From: an uncultured Rhodospirillales bacterium
GTDB lineage: Bacteria; Pseudomonadota; Alphaproteobacteria; Rhodospirillales; CAJXLG01
Direction of reading: 5' to 3'
Assembly: GCA_913055885.1 (NCBI GenBank)
Contig: CAJXLG010000003.1
Coordinates: 1-39,859, forward strand
DNA length: 39,859 nucleotides
The notes below the pieces were generated by a model. The model searched no databases, was not told the origin of the DNA, and was given only the letters and a program-made list of their open reading frames with translations. Positions 12,001 to 31,167 of this stretch are shown in pieces. Both the position numbers and the translations under genes were made by a program. Numbering within the stretch: position 1 is the first letter of the stretch; each line of letters starts with the position of its first letter.

Positions 12001-15000
12001 GTGGGCGCCCGCGCCGTCGGGGTCGAGCAGGGTGCGCAGGGGGATGGACACCCCGTCCGTCAGGTCCACGGGGGTGGCGAAGGCCACATCACGCACCACC
12101 ACGCCGGCGCCATCCAGGGTGTCCCGCCCGGCGGCCAGGGCCATGGCCAGCAGGCCGCTCCCGGGCAGCAACACCCGGCCCTGGACCCGGTGTTCGTCCA
12201 GCCAGGCGGGCCGCGCCCGCGACGGGTGGCTTTCATAAAGGACCGTGTCCAGCGGCAGGTCAACCCGCCGGCCCAGGAGGGCGCGCGCCGCGTCGCCGCT
12301 GCCGTCCACCGGCAGCCAGTACCGTCGCCGCTCGAACGGGGTGTGGGGCAGGTCCACGACGGGCCCGCCGCGTACCGCGTCCACCTTGTCGGCGGCGCCC
12401 GGATGGCCGGCCAGGAACAGCCCGGCCGCCGCCTCGGCCAGGCCCCGGTCGGCCGCCCGGTCGCGCCGCGCGGTGGCGATCGCCCGGGGCTTCCGGCTGG
12501 TGGCCGCCGCCTCCGCGATGGCTTCGGCCAGGGGCAGAAGGTGGGGGCGCGGCCCCATCTCCAGGAAGGCCGCCGGGGCGTCTTCCAGAAGGGCGCGGAT
12601 GCCCGCCTCGAAATCCACCGGGGCCTGCATGTGGCGGCGCCAATACCCCGGATCACCCAGGGTTTCCAGGCCGACCCAGCCGCCCGTCAGGTTGGAGGCC
12701 AGGGGGATGGCGGGCTCGCCCGGCGTCAGGCGGCCCGCCACGGTTTCCAGGGTGGCGGCGGCGGGTGCCATGGCCGGCGAATGGAAGGCGTGGGCAACGG
12801 ACAGCCGGCGGACCGACAGGCCGCGGTCCGAAAAGGCCTGCACGACGGCGGCCACGGCGGCCTCCGGACCGGCCACGGTGGTGCCGGCGGGCCCGTTCCG
12901 GCCGGCGATGGTCACCTCCGGGTGGTCCTCCAGGAGGGGCGCCACCGTCGCGTCGGGGGCGGCGACGGTGGCCATGGCGCCCGGCGGCAGGTCCGCCATG
13001 AGGGCGCCGCGCTCCGCCGCCAGGACGAGGCCGTCCGCCAGCGACAGGGCGCCGGCCACGACGGCGGCCGCGATCTCCCCGACGCTGTGGCCGATCACCG
13101 CCGAGGGCGTCACCCCCCACGCCTGCCAGAGGGCGGCCATGGCACACTCGAAGGCCACCAGGGCCGGCTGGGCGTGGCGGGTATCGTCCATGTCGGGGGC
13201 CCCGGGTGCCCCCGACAACAGGGTGGTCAGGGGCGCCTCGGCGAAGGTCCAGCCGGGCCGGCCGCGCAGGACCGCGTCGCCCCGCTCGACGACCTCCCGG
13301 AAAGCCGGCTGTTCGGCGAGCAGCGCGCGGGCCATGCCCGGGTATTGGGCGCCCTGGCCGGTGAACAGGAAGGCGACCCCGCCGTCGCGGGACGGGTCCT
13401 CGACCCCGGCGGTGGTCCCTGCCGCCAGCGCCGCCAGCGCCGACAGGGCCTCGTCCGCCGTTTCCGCAACGACGGCCGCGCGCGCGGGCAGGCGCGCGCG
13501 GCCCCGGGCCAGGGTGGTGGCGACGGCGCGCGGGGATGGCGCGTCGGGCGCCCGCAGCCGGCCGGCCAAGGCCTCCGCCAGGGCGCGCAGGGCGTCCCCC
13601 GTGCGCGCCGACAGGCCCAGCATGACCGGCCCGTCGGGCGCCTCCGCCGGCGCCTCCGCGGCGGGCGGCTCGGTGACCACGAGATGGGCGTTGGTGCCGC
13701 TGTAGCCGAAGGAACTGAGGCCGGCGGCGCGCCGCCGTTCCCCCGCCGGCCAGGCGCGCCCGCCGCGCGGCAGGCTCAGGGGCAGGCGGTCCCACGGGAT
13801 CCGGGGGCTGGGCTTTTCCAGATGGAGGTTGCCGGGGATGCGCTCGTGGCGCAACGCCGCCAGCACTTTGAGCAGGCCGCCCACGCCGGCCGCCGTTTCC
13901 ATGTGGCCGAAGACGGATTTGACGGCCCCCAGGACCAGCGGCCGGTCGGCCGGCCGGTCGCGGCCGTAGACGTTGGCGGCGGCGGCGGCCTCGATGGGGT
14001 CGCCCAGATCCGTGCCGGTGCCGTGGGTTTCCAGAAGGTCCACCTCGGCCGGGGTCACGCCGGCGTCGTCCAGGGCGGCGGTCATGACCGCTTCCTGGCT
14101 GGGGCCGTTGGGCGCGGTCAGGCTGCCGGAACGGCCGTCCTGGTTGACGGCCGTGCCCGCGATGACGCCGAGAATGCGGTCGCCGTCGGCCCGCGCGTCG
14201 GCCAGCCGTTTGAGGACCACCACGCCGCAGCCCTCGGAGCGGACGAACCCGTCGGCCCGGTGGTCGAAGGGCTTGCAGCGGCCGTCCGGGGCCAGCATGC
14301 CGGCCTGCGACAGGGCGATGTGGCCGGCCGGGGTCAGCATCACGTTGACGCCCCCGGCCAGGGCCATGTCGATCTCGCCCAGGCGCAGCGCCTGACAGGC
14401 CAGGTGGCTGGCGACCAGCGACGACGAACAGGCCGTGTCCACCGCCACCGCCGGCCCGCGCAGGCCCAGCAGGTGGGAAAGCCGGCCGGCCACCACCGAG
14501 TTGCCGTTGCCCGACCCGAAGTGGCCGTCCATCACCGTGGCGTCGCCGCCGGGACCCGCCACCAGCCGCGAATAGTCCTGGCCGGCGACGCCCATGTAGA
14601 CGCCGGTGCGGCTGTCGACAAGGCCGTCGGGCGCGATGGCGGCGTGTTCCAGCCCTTCCCAGGCCGCTTCCAGGACCAGCCGCTGCTGCGGGTCCATGCT
14701 GCGGGCCTCGCGTGGGCTGATGCCGAAAAAGGCGGCGTCGAAGCGGTCGATGCCGTCCAGGAAACCGCCCTCGTTGACGTTGGTGAAGCCGGGCTGCGGC
14801 GGGCCCGGGCGATAGAAGTCGGCGGTGGGCCAGCGCGTGGCGGGGATGGGGCCCACCGGGTCGTGCCCGCTGTCGAGCAGAGCCCACAGGCTTTCCAGGT
14901 CCCCCACGCCGCCGGGCAGGCGCAGCCCCGCCCCGACGACGGCGACGGGCGCGCTGCGCGCCTCGGCGCCGTGCGCTTCCAGGCGTTTCTCCAGGGACAG

Positions 15001-15056
15001 GGCGTAGAGCGCCAGCTTCTGCGGGGACAGGGCCAGCAGGCGGTCCAGGGTCTCGG

Positions 15057-15060
<4 letters not shown>
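3031..15060 (-). CDS. Type I modular polyketide synthase (PKS-2), two modules: KS-AT-DH-cMT-ER-KR-ACP and KS-AT-KR-ACP
   Basis: 4009-aa ORF. Approximate domains (nt): KS 14949-13672 ([26 protein letters not shown]); AT 13377-12511 (GHSVGE, HAFHS); DH 12273-11446 ([17 protein letters not shown]); cMT 10953-10321 ([11 protein letters not shown]); ER 9729-8806 ([23 protein letters not shown]); KR 8775-8236 ([17 protein letters not shown]); ACP 7929-7696 ([11 protein letters not shown]); KS 7617-6337; AT 6012-5131 ([13 protein letters not shown]); KR 4302-3766 ([17 protein letters not shown]); ACP 3453-3220 ([11 protein letters not shown]). Confidence 0.96.
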
Positions 15061-24866
<9,806 letters not shown>

Positions 24867-25067
24867 TCAGGTCCCCCGGCCTGCTTCGGGCCCGGCCTTG
24901 TCCAATTTGCTGCCGGGCACCCGGCCGGCTCACGGGGGGTGCCGCCCGCTGGCGCCACCCCGGAAACGGCTGGTTTCGCCGGCCGTGTACACCACCACTA
25001 GCTGCAGAAATCACGCCTCAAGGACGCACGAAAAAGGTGCCGCTTGCAACGTTGAAGCCCCTTACTC

Positions 25068-25116
25068 TTATGATGCCCCCTACCCCGCCCCTTTTATGAT
25101 GCCCCCTACCCCGCCC
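25068..25116. repeat. Tandem pair of perfect 23-bp direct repeats (26-bp period) in the divergent intergenic region
   Basis: TTATGATGCCCCCTACCCCGCCC at 25068-25090 and 25094-25116, identical. The minus strand is G-run rich (GGGCGGGGTAGGGGG twice). Confidence 0.95.
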
Positions 25117-25339
25117 TGAGGGGAGGAGCATCGTCTGCGGGCCTTCGATACCTGGCCCCGACCCCGATCGGGGCCGCAATCGGCACGGCGCAGAGCCAAC
25201 ACAGCCTGTCGAGCCCGTGCGAAATCCGGGCTAGGATGGCGGATTGTGGTCCGGGAAGTTCCCAGGGTGCAAGGGGCAGAGTCCGTCGAATGTGACGGAT
25301 CGTTGACGGCCCGGGCCGGACCGGCGTTCCCACGGAGGA

Positions 25340-25367
25340 TTGCACGTCCCGGGTCGTGCCCTACAAT
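25340..25367 (+). promoter_or_regulatory. Candidate sigma70-type promoter for the ligase-dehydrogenase operon
   Basis: TTGCAC (25340-25345) and TACAAT (25362-25367) with 16-nt spacing, ~100 nt upstream of ATG 25467; an AT-rich island in GC-rich DNA. Confidence 0.4.
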
Positions 25368-25397
25368 AATGTGCCGCAATGGCGTGTCCGGATCCCG

Positions 25398-25432
25398 CCG
25401 GCGGACGCGGGCGGGTCCGGCGCGTCCGCCGG
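25398..25432 (+). promoter_or_regulatory. Strong stem-loop in the leader of the ligase-dehydrogenase gene
   Basis: Perfect 12-bp inverted repeat CCGGCGGACGCG (25398-25409) / CGCGTCCGCCGG (25421-25432) with an 11-nt loop, 35 nt upstream of ATG 25467. Confidence 0.6.
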
Positions 25433-25466
25433 GGAGCGGCGGTTATCGCAAGGGGGGAATGGCGCA

Positions 25467-28400
25467 ATGAACGAGGACGGCCCGGCACCATGGCCCGCCG
25501 GGGCGGGCGACCTCAGTGACTGGGTGACGCGCGGGGCGGAAGCCGACCCGGAGGCCCTGGCGCATGCCCTGGTCGGTGCGTCCGGCGATCCGGAACGACG
25601 GTTGACGCGCCTGGCGCTGCGGCGGCGGGCCTGGGGCGTGGCCCGCGCCCTGCGCGAGCGCCTGCCGGCGGGTGAACGGGTTCTTTTGCTGTTTTCCTGT
25701 CCGCTGGAGTTCCTGGCCGGTTTCGTGGGATGCCTGGATGCCGGCCTGATCGCCGTGCCGGCGCCGCCGCCGGAGCCGTCGCGCCTCAAGCGCGCCCTGC
25801 CGCGCCTGGGCGCCATTGTCGAGGACTGCGGCGCGGCCCTCGTCCTGGCGGATACCACCATCGCCGGGCTGGTCACCGGCGGAAGCGCGGCCGACGGCGT
25901 CCTGGGAACGCTGCCGGTGATCGACGTGGCGGACTGCCCGGAATCGGAGACACCGCCCGAGGGCCGCGTGCGGCCTGACGACGTGGCCTACCTTCAGTAC
26001 ACCTCCGGCTCCACCGCGAGCCCGCGCGGGATCATGGTGCGCCGCGCCGCCCTGGCCGACAACCTGCGTTACAATCATGCCCTGTGGCGCTACGGGCCGG
26101 ACAGCCTGGCGGTCAACTGGATGCCCTACTACCACGATTACGGCCTGGTGGAAGGGCTGTTGCAGCCGCTGCACGCCGGCATTCCCGCGCTTCTGTTGTC
26201 GCCCACGGCGTTCCTCCGGGCGCCCGGGCGCTGGCTGCGGGCCATAAGCGCGCACGGCGCCACCCACGCGGCCGCCCCCAATTTCGGCTATGCCCACTGC
26301 GTCGCGCGGGTGTCGGAAGCGGAGATGGCGGATCTGGACCTGACCCCATGGCGGGTTGCCAGCACCGGGGCCGAGATGGTCCGTCCGGCGACCCTGGAGC
26401 GTTTCGCCGCCCGGTTCGCCCCGGCCGGGTTCGACGCGCGGGCGTTCATGCCGTCCTACGGTCTGGCCGAGGCGACCCTGCTGGTGACCGCGGCCCGGAC
26501 GGAAGCGGCCGCGCCGGCCGAGACCCTGCCCTCGGACCTGGCCATGACCGTGGATCGGAGCGCCCTGGCGTCGGGCGAGGCCCGGCCGGTGGCGGAGCCC
26601 GGGGCGGGCCTGCGGCTCGCCTGCTGCGGCCGTCCCGGGCCGGGCACCGAGGTGCGCATCGTCGATCCCGACAGCGGTGCGGTCTGTTCCGACGGCCGCG
26701 TCGGCGAGATCTGGGTGCGCGGGGGCGGCCTGGGCGCCGGCTACTGGGGCCGGCCCGAAGACTCCGCCCGGACCTTCGACGCCCGGCCGGCCGGGGCACC
26801 GACGGACGGGCCGGGCTACCTGCGAACGGGCGATCTGGGATTCATGGTGGACGGCGGCCTCTATGTCTCGGGCCGGCGCAAGGAACTCATCGTGGTGCAC
26901 GGGGTCAATCACGTGCCCCACGACATCGAGGCCACGGCGCGCGCCGCCGTGCCCGCCCTCGCGGAAGCGGACTGTGCCGCTTTCGCCGTCGAGGGCGATG
27001 GCGCGGAACAGGTCGCCCTGGCCGTGGAGGCGGGGCGGGACGTGCCGGATGACGCCCTGCCCGGGATGCGCGAGGCCATCGCCGCCGCCCTGTGGGAGAC
27101 CCACCAGCTCACGCCGGCCCACCTGGTCGTCCTGGGGCGGGGCGGGCTCCCCAAGACCTCGAGCGGCAAGGTCCAGCGAACCCACTGCCGTACCCTGCTG
27201 GAAGGCGGGGGCTTCGAAAAGGTGCGTCGCATCTTCACCGGCGGCGCCGAGGCCGCGCCCGCGGAAGATTCCGCCATCGGGGCGGAGACGGCGGACGCCC
27301 AGCTCGTGACCCACCGGACCGGGGAGGATCGGAACATGGCGGCCCACGACAGCAGCGCCAGCGCCGACGAGCTCATCACGGCCCTGCGCGCCTATGCCGC
27401 CGAGCGTATCAACCCCACCATCATGGACGAGCGGCGCGCCCTGCCGCCGAACGTGGTGCTGGACTTCGGGGCCCTCGGCCTCCTGGGCCTGCGCGTTCCC
27501 CGCGCGCTGCATGGCAAGGAACTCACCTGCGTGGACTTCGCGCGGGTGCTGGAACAGATCGGCGGCATCGACGTCAGCCTGGGGGTCTTCACCATCCTGC
27601 AGAACGGCCTGGGGCTGCCGCCCCTGCTGGGCCATGGCACGCCCGAACAACGCGCCGCCCTGGTGCCCACCCTGGCGGAGGGGCGTGCCCTGGTGTCGTT
27701 CGCCTACACGGAGCAGGGGGCGGGCTCGAACGTCCGCGCCATCGAGGCGGAGGCCCGGCCCGATGCCGAGGGCACACTGCGCCTCACGGGCACCAAGTTC
27801 TGGAGCGGCTCGTCCGCCTGGGCCTCGACCATCCTGGTTTTCGCCCGCGAGGTGGACGCCGCCGGCCGCCCGCTGGGGATTTCCGCCTTCATCACGCGCC
27901 GCGGCATGCCCGGCCTGCGCACCTCGGACGAAGCCCTGACCATGGGCCTGCGGGCGACCATCCAGAACCGCGTGGAACTGGACCGTGTGCCGGTGGGGGC
28001 GGCGGATCGGCTGGGCGCGCCCGGCCAGGGCCTGCAGATCGCCCAGGAGGCCATGAGCTTCACCCGGTTGTGCCTGGCCGCCCTGTGCCTGGGGACGCTG
28101 CGCCGGGTGACCCGGGTCATGCACCGCTTCGCCAGCCGGCGCACCGTCATCACCGGCCCGCTGGAGCGCCATCCCACGATCCAGGCCCGCCTGTCGCACT
28201 GGACGGCGGCGGCCACGGCCCTGGACGCGCTGGTGGCCGAAACGGCGCGGCGGGTGGACCGGGACGGCGACGCCAACCCCCACCTTTATGCCGCCTGCAA
28301 GGCCCTGGCGCCCGAGCTGTTGTGGGGGGCGGCGGACGACGCCATGCAGCTTCTGGGCGGGCGCGGCTACATGGAGCACAACCTGATCGCCATGGTGTTC

Positions 28401-29297
28401 CGCGATGCCCGCGCCATCCGGATTTTCGAGGGGCCGACGGAGAGCATCAACCACCACCTCGGGGCGGCGGTCCTCAACGACCGGGCCGGGCTGGACCGGC
28501 TGCTGCGCCACGACCTCGACGCGCCGGACGCGGCCGACCGGCTGGCGGCCGCCGCCGACGCGGTGGAAGGCATGGACGCGGCGGACGTACCCTGGTCCGA
28601 TGCGGGCGCGTTGCGGGCCCGCCGGGCCCAGGGTCTGGGCGACGTGGCGGCCTGGAGCCTCATGACCGCCTGCCTGGAAGGGGGCGGGGCCGCCGACGGG
28701 GACCGGCCGCGGGCCCTGACCTGGTGCCGGGCGATGCTGGACGAGGCGCGCCGCAGGGCCGCAACGTCAACCCCGGGCGAGGCCGCCGTCCTGGATTCCG
28801 GGGAGCTGGCCGGCCTGGTGGGCGGCTATGCGGCGCGCATCGGCGACGGGAGCTTTGCGTCGGCCGGTGTGGAAACCGGGGTGGAGCCCGAGCTTGCGCC
28901 GGGCGACGCGGCCGCCCCGGCCCCGGCGGCCCCGGTTACCCCGGCGGCGCCGGCGGGCGGGGGCGCCGCCGACGACCTGGAGCAGTGGATGGTGGCCTGG
29001 CTGGCCCGCACGCTCGGCCTGACGGCAGGCACCGTGGCGCCGGACCGGCCCTTCGCCACCTACGGCCTGGACTCGGTCACCGCCTCCATGCTGGCGATGG
29101 ACCTGGAGGGGCACCTGGGCCGCTCCGTGGACGCCACGGCCATCTGGGATTATCCGTCGCCGCGCGCGCTGGCCGCCCATCTGGCGGCGCCGGCCGGCCC
29201 CGGAGCGGCCGCCGACGGGACCGCCGACACCGACGCCGAGTCCGCCGGCGCGGCGGCCGAACTGGATGCCCTGCTCCGCGAGTTCGGGCATGACTGA
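25467..29297 (+). CDS. Trifunctional fusion: fatty acyl-AMP ligase - acyl-CoA dehydrogenase - acyl carrier protein; probable starter-unit loading enzyme
   Basis: ATG at 25467 (MNEDGPAPWPAG...), in frame with the listed 25356 ORF, preceded by AAGGGGGG. Ligase motifs: LQYTSGSTASPRGI, STGAEMVRP, PSYGLAEATLL, YLRTGDLGF, GRRKELIVVHGVNHVPHDIE, KTSSGKVQRT. ACAD motifs: FAYTEQGAGSNV, GTKFWSGSSAWAS, MQLLGGRGYMEHN, RIFEGPTESI (retains the Glu base). ACP motif: FATYGLDSVTASML. Confidence 0.93.
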   Translation: MNEDGPAPWPAGAGDLSDWVTRGAEADPEALAHALVGASGDPERRLTRLALRRRAWGVARALRERLPAGERVLLLFSCPLEFLAGFVGCLDAGLIAVPAPPPEPSRLKRALPRLGAIVEDCGAALVLADTTIAGLVTGGSAADGVLGTLPVIDVADCPESETPPEGRVRPDDVAYLQYTSGSTASPRGIMVRRAALADNLRYNHALWRYGPDSLAVNWMPYYHDYGLVEGLLQPLHAGIPALLLSPTAFLRAPGRWLRAISAHGATHAAAPNFGYAHCVARVSEAEMADLDLTPWRVASTGAEMVRPATLERFAARFAPAGFDARAFMPSYGLAEATLLVTAARTEAAAPAETLPSDLAMTVDRSALASGEARPVAEPGAGLRLACCGRPGPGTEVRIVDPDSGAVCSDGRVGEIWVRGGGLGAGYWGRPEDSARTFDARPAGAPTDGPGYLRTGDLGFMVDGGLYVSGRRKELIVVHGVNHVPHDIEATARAAVPALAEADCAAFAVEGDGAEQVALAVEAGRDVPDDALPGMREAIAAALWETHQLTPAHLVVLGRGGLPKTSSGKVQRTHCRTLLEGGGFEKVRRIFTGGAEAAPAEDSAIGAETADAQLVTHRTGEDRNMAAHDSSASADELITALRAYAAERINPTIMDERRALPPNVVLDFGALGLLGLRVPRALHGKELTCVDFARVLEQIGGIDVSLGVFTILQNGLGLPPLLGHGTPEQRAALVPTLAEGRALVSFAYTEQGAGSNVRAIEAEARPDAEGTLRLTGTKFWSGSSAWASTILVFAREVDAAGRPLGISAFITRRGMPGLRTSDEALTMGLRATIQNRVELDRVPVGAADRLGAPGQGLQIAQEAMSFTRLCLAALCLGTLRRVTRVMHRFASRRTVITGPLERHPTIQARLSHWTAAATALDALVAETARRVDRDGDANPHLYAACKALAPELLWGAADDAMQLLGGRGYMEHNLIAMVFRDARAIRIFEGPTESINHHLGAAVLNDRAGLDRLLRHDLDAPDAADRLAAAADAVEGMDAADVPWSDAGALRARRAQGLGDVAAWSLMTACLEGGGAADGDRPRALTWCRAMLDEARRRAATSTPGEAAVLDSGELAGLVGGYAARIGDGSFASAGVETGVEPELAPGDAAAPAPAAPVTPAAPAGGGAADDLEQWMVAWLARTLGLTAGTVAPDRPFATYGLDSVTASMLAMDLEGHLGRSVDATAIWDYPSPRALAAHLAAPAGPGAAADGTADTDAESAGAAAELDALLREFGHD

Positions 29298-30330
29298 CGC
29301 GGAAGGGGGGATCGCCGGGTCCTGGCTCGCCCGCGTTCTGGGGCTGCCGCCGGACGCACTGGCCGGGGTGACGGTCGAGCCCGTGGCGGCGGAGGCGGCC
29401 TTCTGTGGCCGTCTCGCCCGGGTTACCGCCAGCCACGGCCTGCCCGGGCCGGTGGTCGTCAAACGGCCCGCCGCCGACCCGGAAATATACCGCATGATGG
29501 CCGGCATGGGGTTCTACACCCGCGAGCACAGGTTCTACGCCGATCTGGCCGCCGAGGCCGGCGTGGACACGCCCCGCCTGTTGGGCGTGGATGACGCGGA
29601 CGGCGAGGCCCCGGTCCTGGTGCTTGAGGCGTGCGCGGCCGGGCTGCCGGGGGACCAGTTTTCCGGGATCGACGCCCACGACGCCGTCGCCATCGCGCGC
29701 GCCATGGCGGGTTTTCATGCCCGGCTGCGCGAGGACGGCCCGGCGGCGGCCCGGACGGCATGGGTGCCCGGTTTCGACGACGGGCCGGATATGACGGCGT
29801 TCTATGACGCCTGTTGGCCGGACTTCGCGCGGCGCTTCGGCCATTGCCTGCCCGACTGGCTGATGGCGGCGGGGCCCGCCCTGGGGCCCCGGCTGGCGAC
29901 CCTGCGCCGGGGGCTGGCGCGCCCCCCGCTTACGGTCCTCCACGGCGACCTGCGCCTGGACAACCTTCTGCTGCGGCCGGACGGGCCGCCCGTGTTCCTT
30001 GACTGGCAGACGGTCGTCCGGGGTCGGGGCGGCTTCGATCTTGCCTATCTCGTTGCCGGCAACCTGCGCCACCATGACGCGGCCGCCATCGACACCCTGG
30101 TAACGGCCTACAGCACGGCCCTCGGCGAGGCGGGCTGGGAGGCCTACGACGAATCGGCCGTGCGCGACGACGTGCGCCATGGCGTGGCGTTTCTCTGGGG
30201 GCGGACGGTGACGGCTGGCGCGCGGCTGGGTTTCGCCGGCGGGGACCGGCGGGCCCGGTTCGAGGCGGCCCTGGCCCGCTGGTGCGCCGCGGCGGAGGCG
30301 CTGGGCGTGCGCCGCATCCTGGGGGCCTGA
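29290..30330 (+). CDS. APH/EcKinase-like phosphotransferase family protein
   Basis: MTDAEGGIAGSWLARVLGLPPD...; kinase motifs VLHGDLRLDNLLL and VFLDWQTVVRGRGGFDLAYL. 8-bp ATGACTGA overlap with the upstream fusion gene. Confidence 0.85.
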   Translation: MTDAEGGIAGSWLARVLGLPPDALAGVTVEPVAAEAAFCGRLARVTASHGLPGPVVVKRPAADPEIYRMMAGMGFYTREHRFYADLAAEAGVDTPRLLGVDDADGEAPVLVLEACAAGLPGDQFSGIDAHDAVAIARAMAGFHARLREDGPAAARTAWVPGFDDGPDMTAFYDACWPDFARRFGHCLPDWLMAAGPALGPRLATLRRGLARPPLTVLHGDLRLDNLLLRPDGPPVFLDWQTVVRGRGGFDLAYLVAGNLRHHDAAAIDTLVTAYSTALGEAGWEAYDESAVRDDVRHGVAFLWGRTVTAGARLGFAGGDRRARFEAALARWCAAAEALGVRRILGA

Positions 30331-30332
30331 TC

Positions 30333-31097
30333 ATGAAACCGCCGGACGCCGCGGCCGAGGCCGTCGTCTGGGTGTGGGTCATGCCCACCGCCGGCGTTCC
30401 GGACCCGCCGCCGGGCCTTTCGACCCTGCTGGAGCCCGCCGAGCGGGCGCGCGCCGACGCCTTCCACTTCCGGGCGGACGGCCATGCCTATCGCTGTGCC
30501 CACCTCCTGCGCCGCCTGGCGCTCACCCACCGCGTCCCGGAGGTGGCGCCCGGCGCCTGGCGGTTCGTCGCCGACGCCCGGGGGCGGCCGGCGCTGGCCG
30601 GCGACGGCCCCGGCGGCGGGGTTGATGTGAACCTCACCCATACCCGGGGACTCGTCGCCGTGACGGTGGCCGAGGGGGTTGTCGCGGGGGTGGATGCCGA
30701 GGCGCTCGACCGCCGGGGGCTCGAGCCGGCCCTGGCCGACCGCGTCTGCACCCCGGAAGAGGGCGCCCGGCTGGCGGCGCGGGCCGGTGACGGAACGGTC
30801 TGGCGGCGCACCTTTGTGCGCTTCTGGGTGCGCAAGGAGGCGGTGGCCAAGGCCGCGGGCCTGGGGCTGGCGGCCGATCCCGCCACCATCCACGTGGCCG
30901 GGCGCCCGCGTCCCGCCTTCACGGCCGGGGCCGGGGCCTGGTCCCGGGCCGGGCCGTGGGCCCTGTGGGATCTGCCGCCCGAGGCCGGGCACGCGCTTGC
31001 CTTGGCCGCCCGCCCCTGGCCGGCCCGGGCCCGGGTGGTTTACCGCCGGGTTGACGGGCCGGCGCTGGCCCGGCTGGCAACGCGGCCGGTCCGGTGA
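30333..31097 (+). CDS. 4'-phosphopantetheinyl transferase (Sfp/HetI-type)
   Basis: MKPPDAAAEAVVWVW...; VNLTHTRGLVAVTVA, VVAGVDAEAL (GVDxE motif), FVRFWVRKEAVAKAAGLGL (WxxKEAxxKAxGxG motif). Starts 2 nt after the kinase stop. Confidence 0.93.
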   Translation: MKPPDAAAEAVVWVWVMPTAGVPDPPPGLSTLLEPAERARADAFHFRADGHAYRCAHLLRRLALTHRVPEVAPGAWRFVADARGRPALAGDGPGGGVDVNLTHTRGLVAVTVAEGVVAGVDAEALDRRGLEPALADRVCTPEEGARLAARAGDGTVWRRTFVRFWVRKEAVAKAAGLGLAADPATIHVAGRPRPAFTAGAGAWSRAGPWALWDLPPEAGHALALAARPWPARARVVYRRVDGPALARLATRPVR

Positions 31098-31167
31098 ACG
31101 GGCGGGGCGCATCCGTTCCGACCGACGTGCGGAAGCCGCCCGCCCGACCCTTGCGGAGGGACCGCGC

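Noticed and set aside
25071-25119. Tiny plus-strand polyproline ORFs MMPPTPPLL* and MMPPTPP* in the repeat
   Set aside because: They lie upstream of the candidate plus-strand promoter and have no clear SD; a byproduct of the C-rich repeat.
25080-25379. 99-aa minus ORF in the divergent intergenic region
   Set aside because: No recognisable domain or convincing SD; overlaps the candidate promoter and repeats.
25443-28511. 1022-aa minus-strand ORF opposite the ligase-ACAD-ACP gene
   Set aside because: Gln/Gly/His-rich shadow; the plus frame has full domain motifs.
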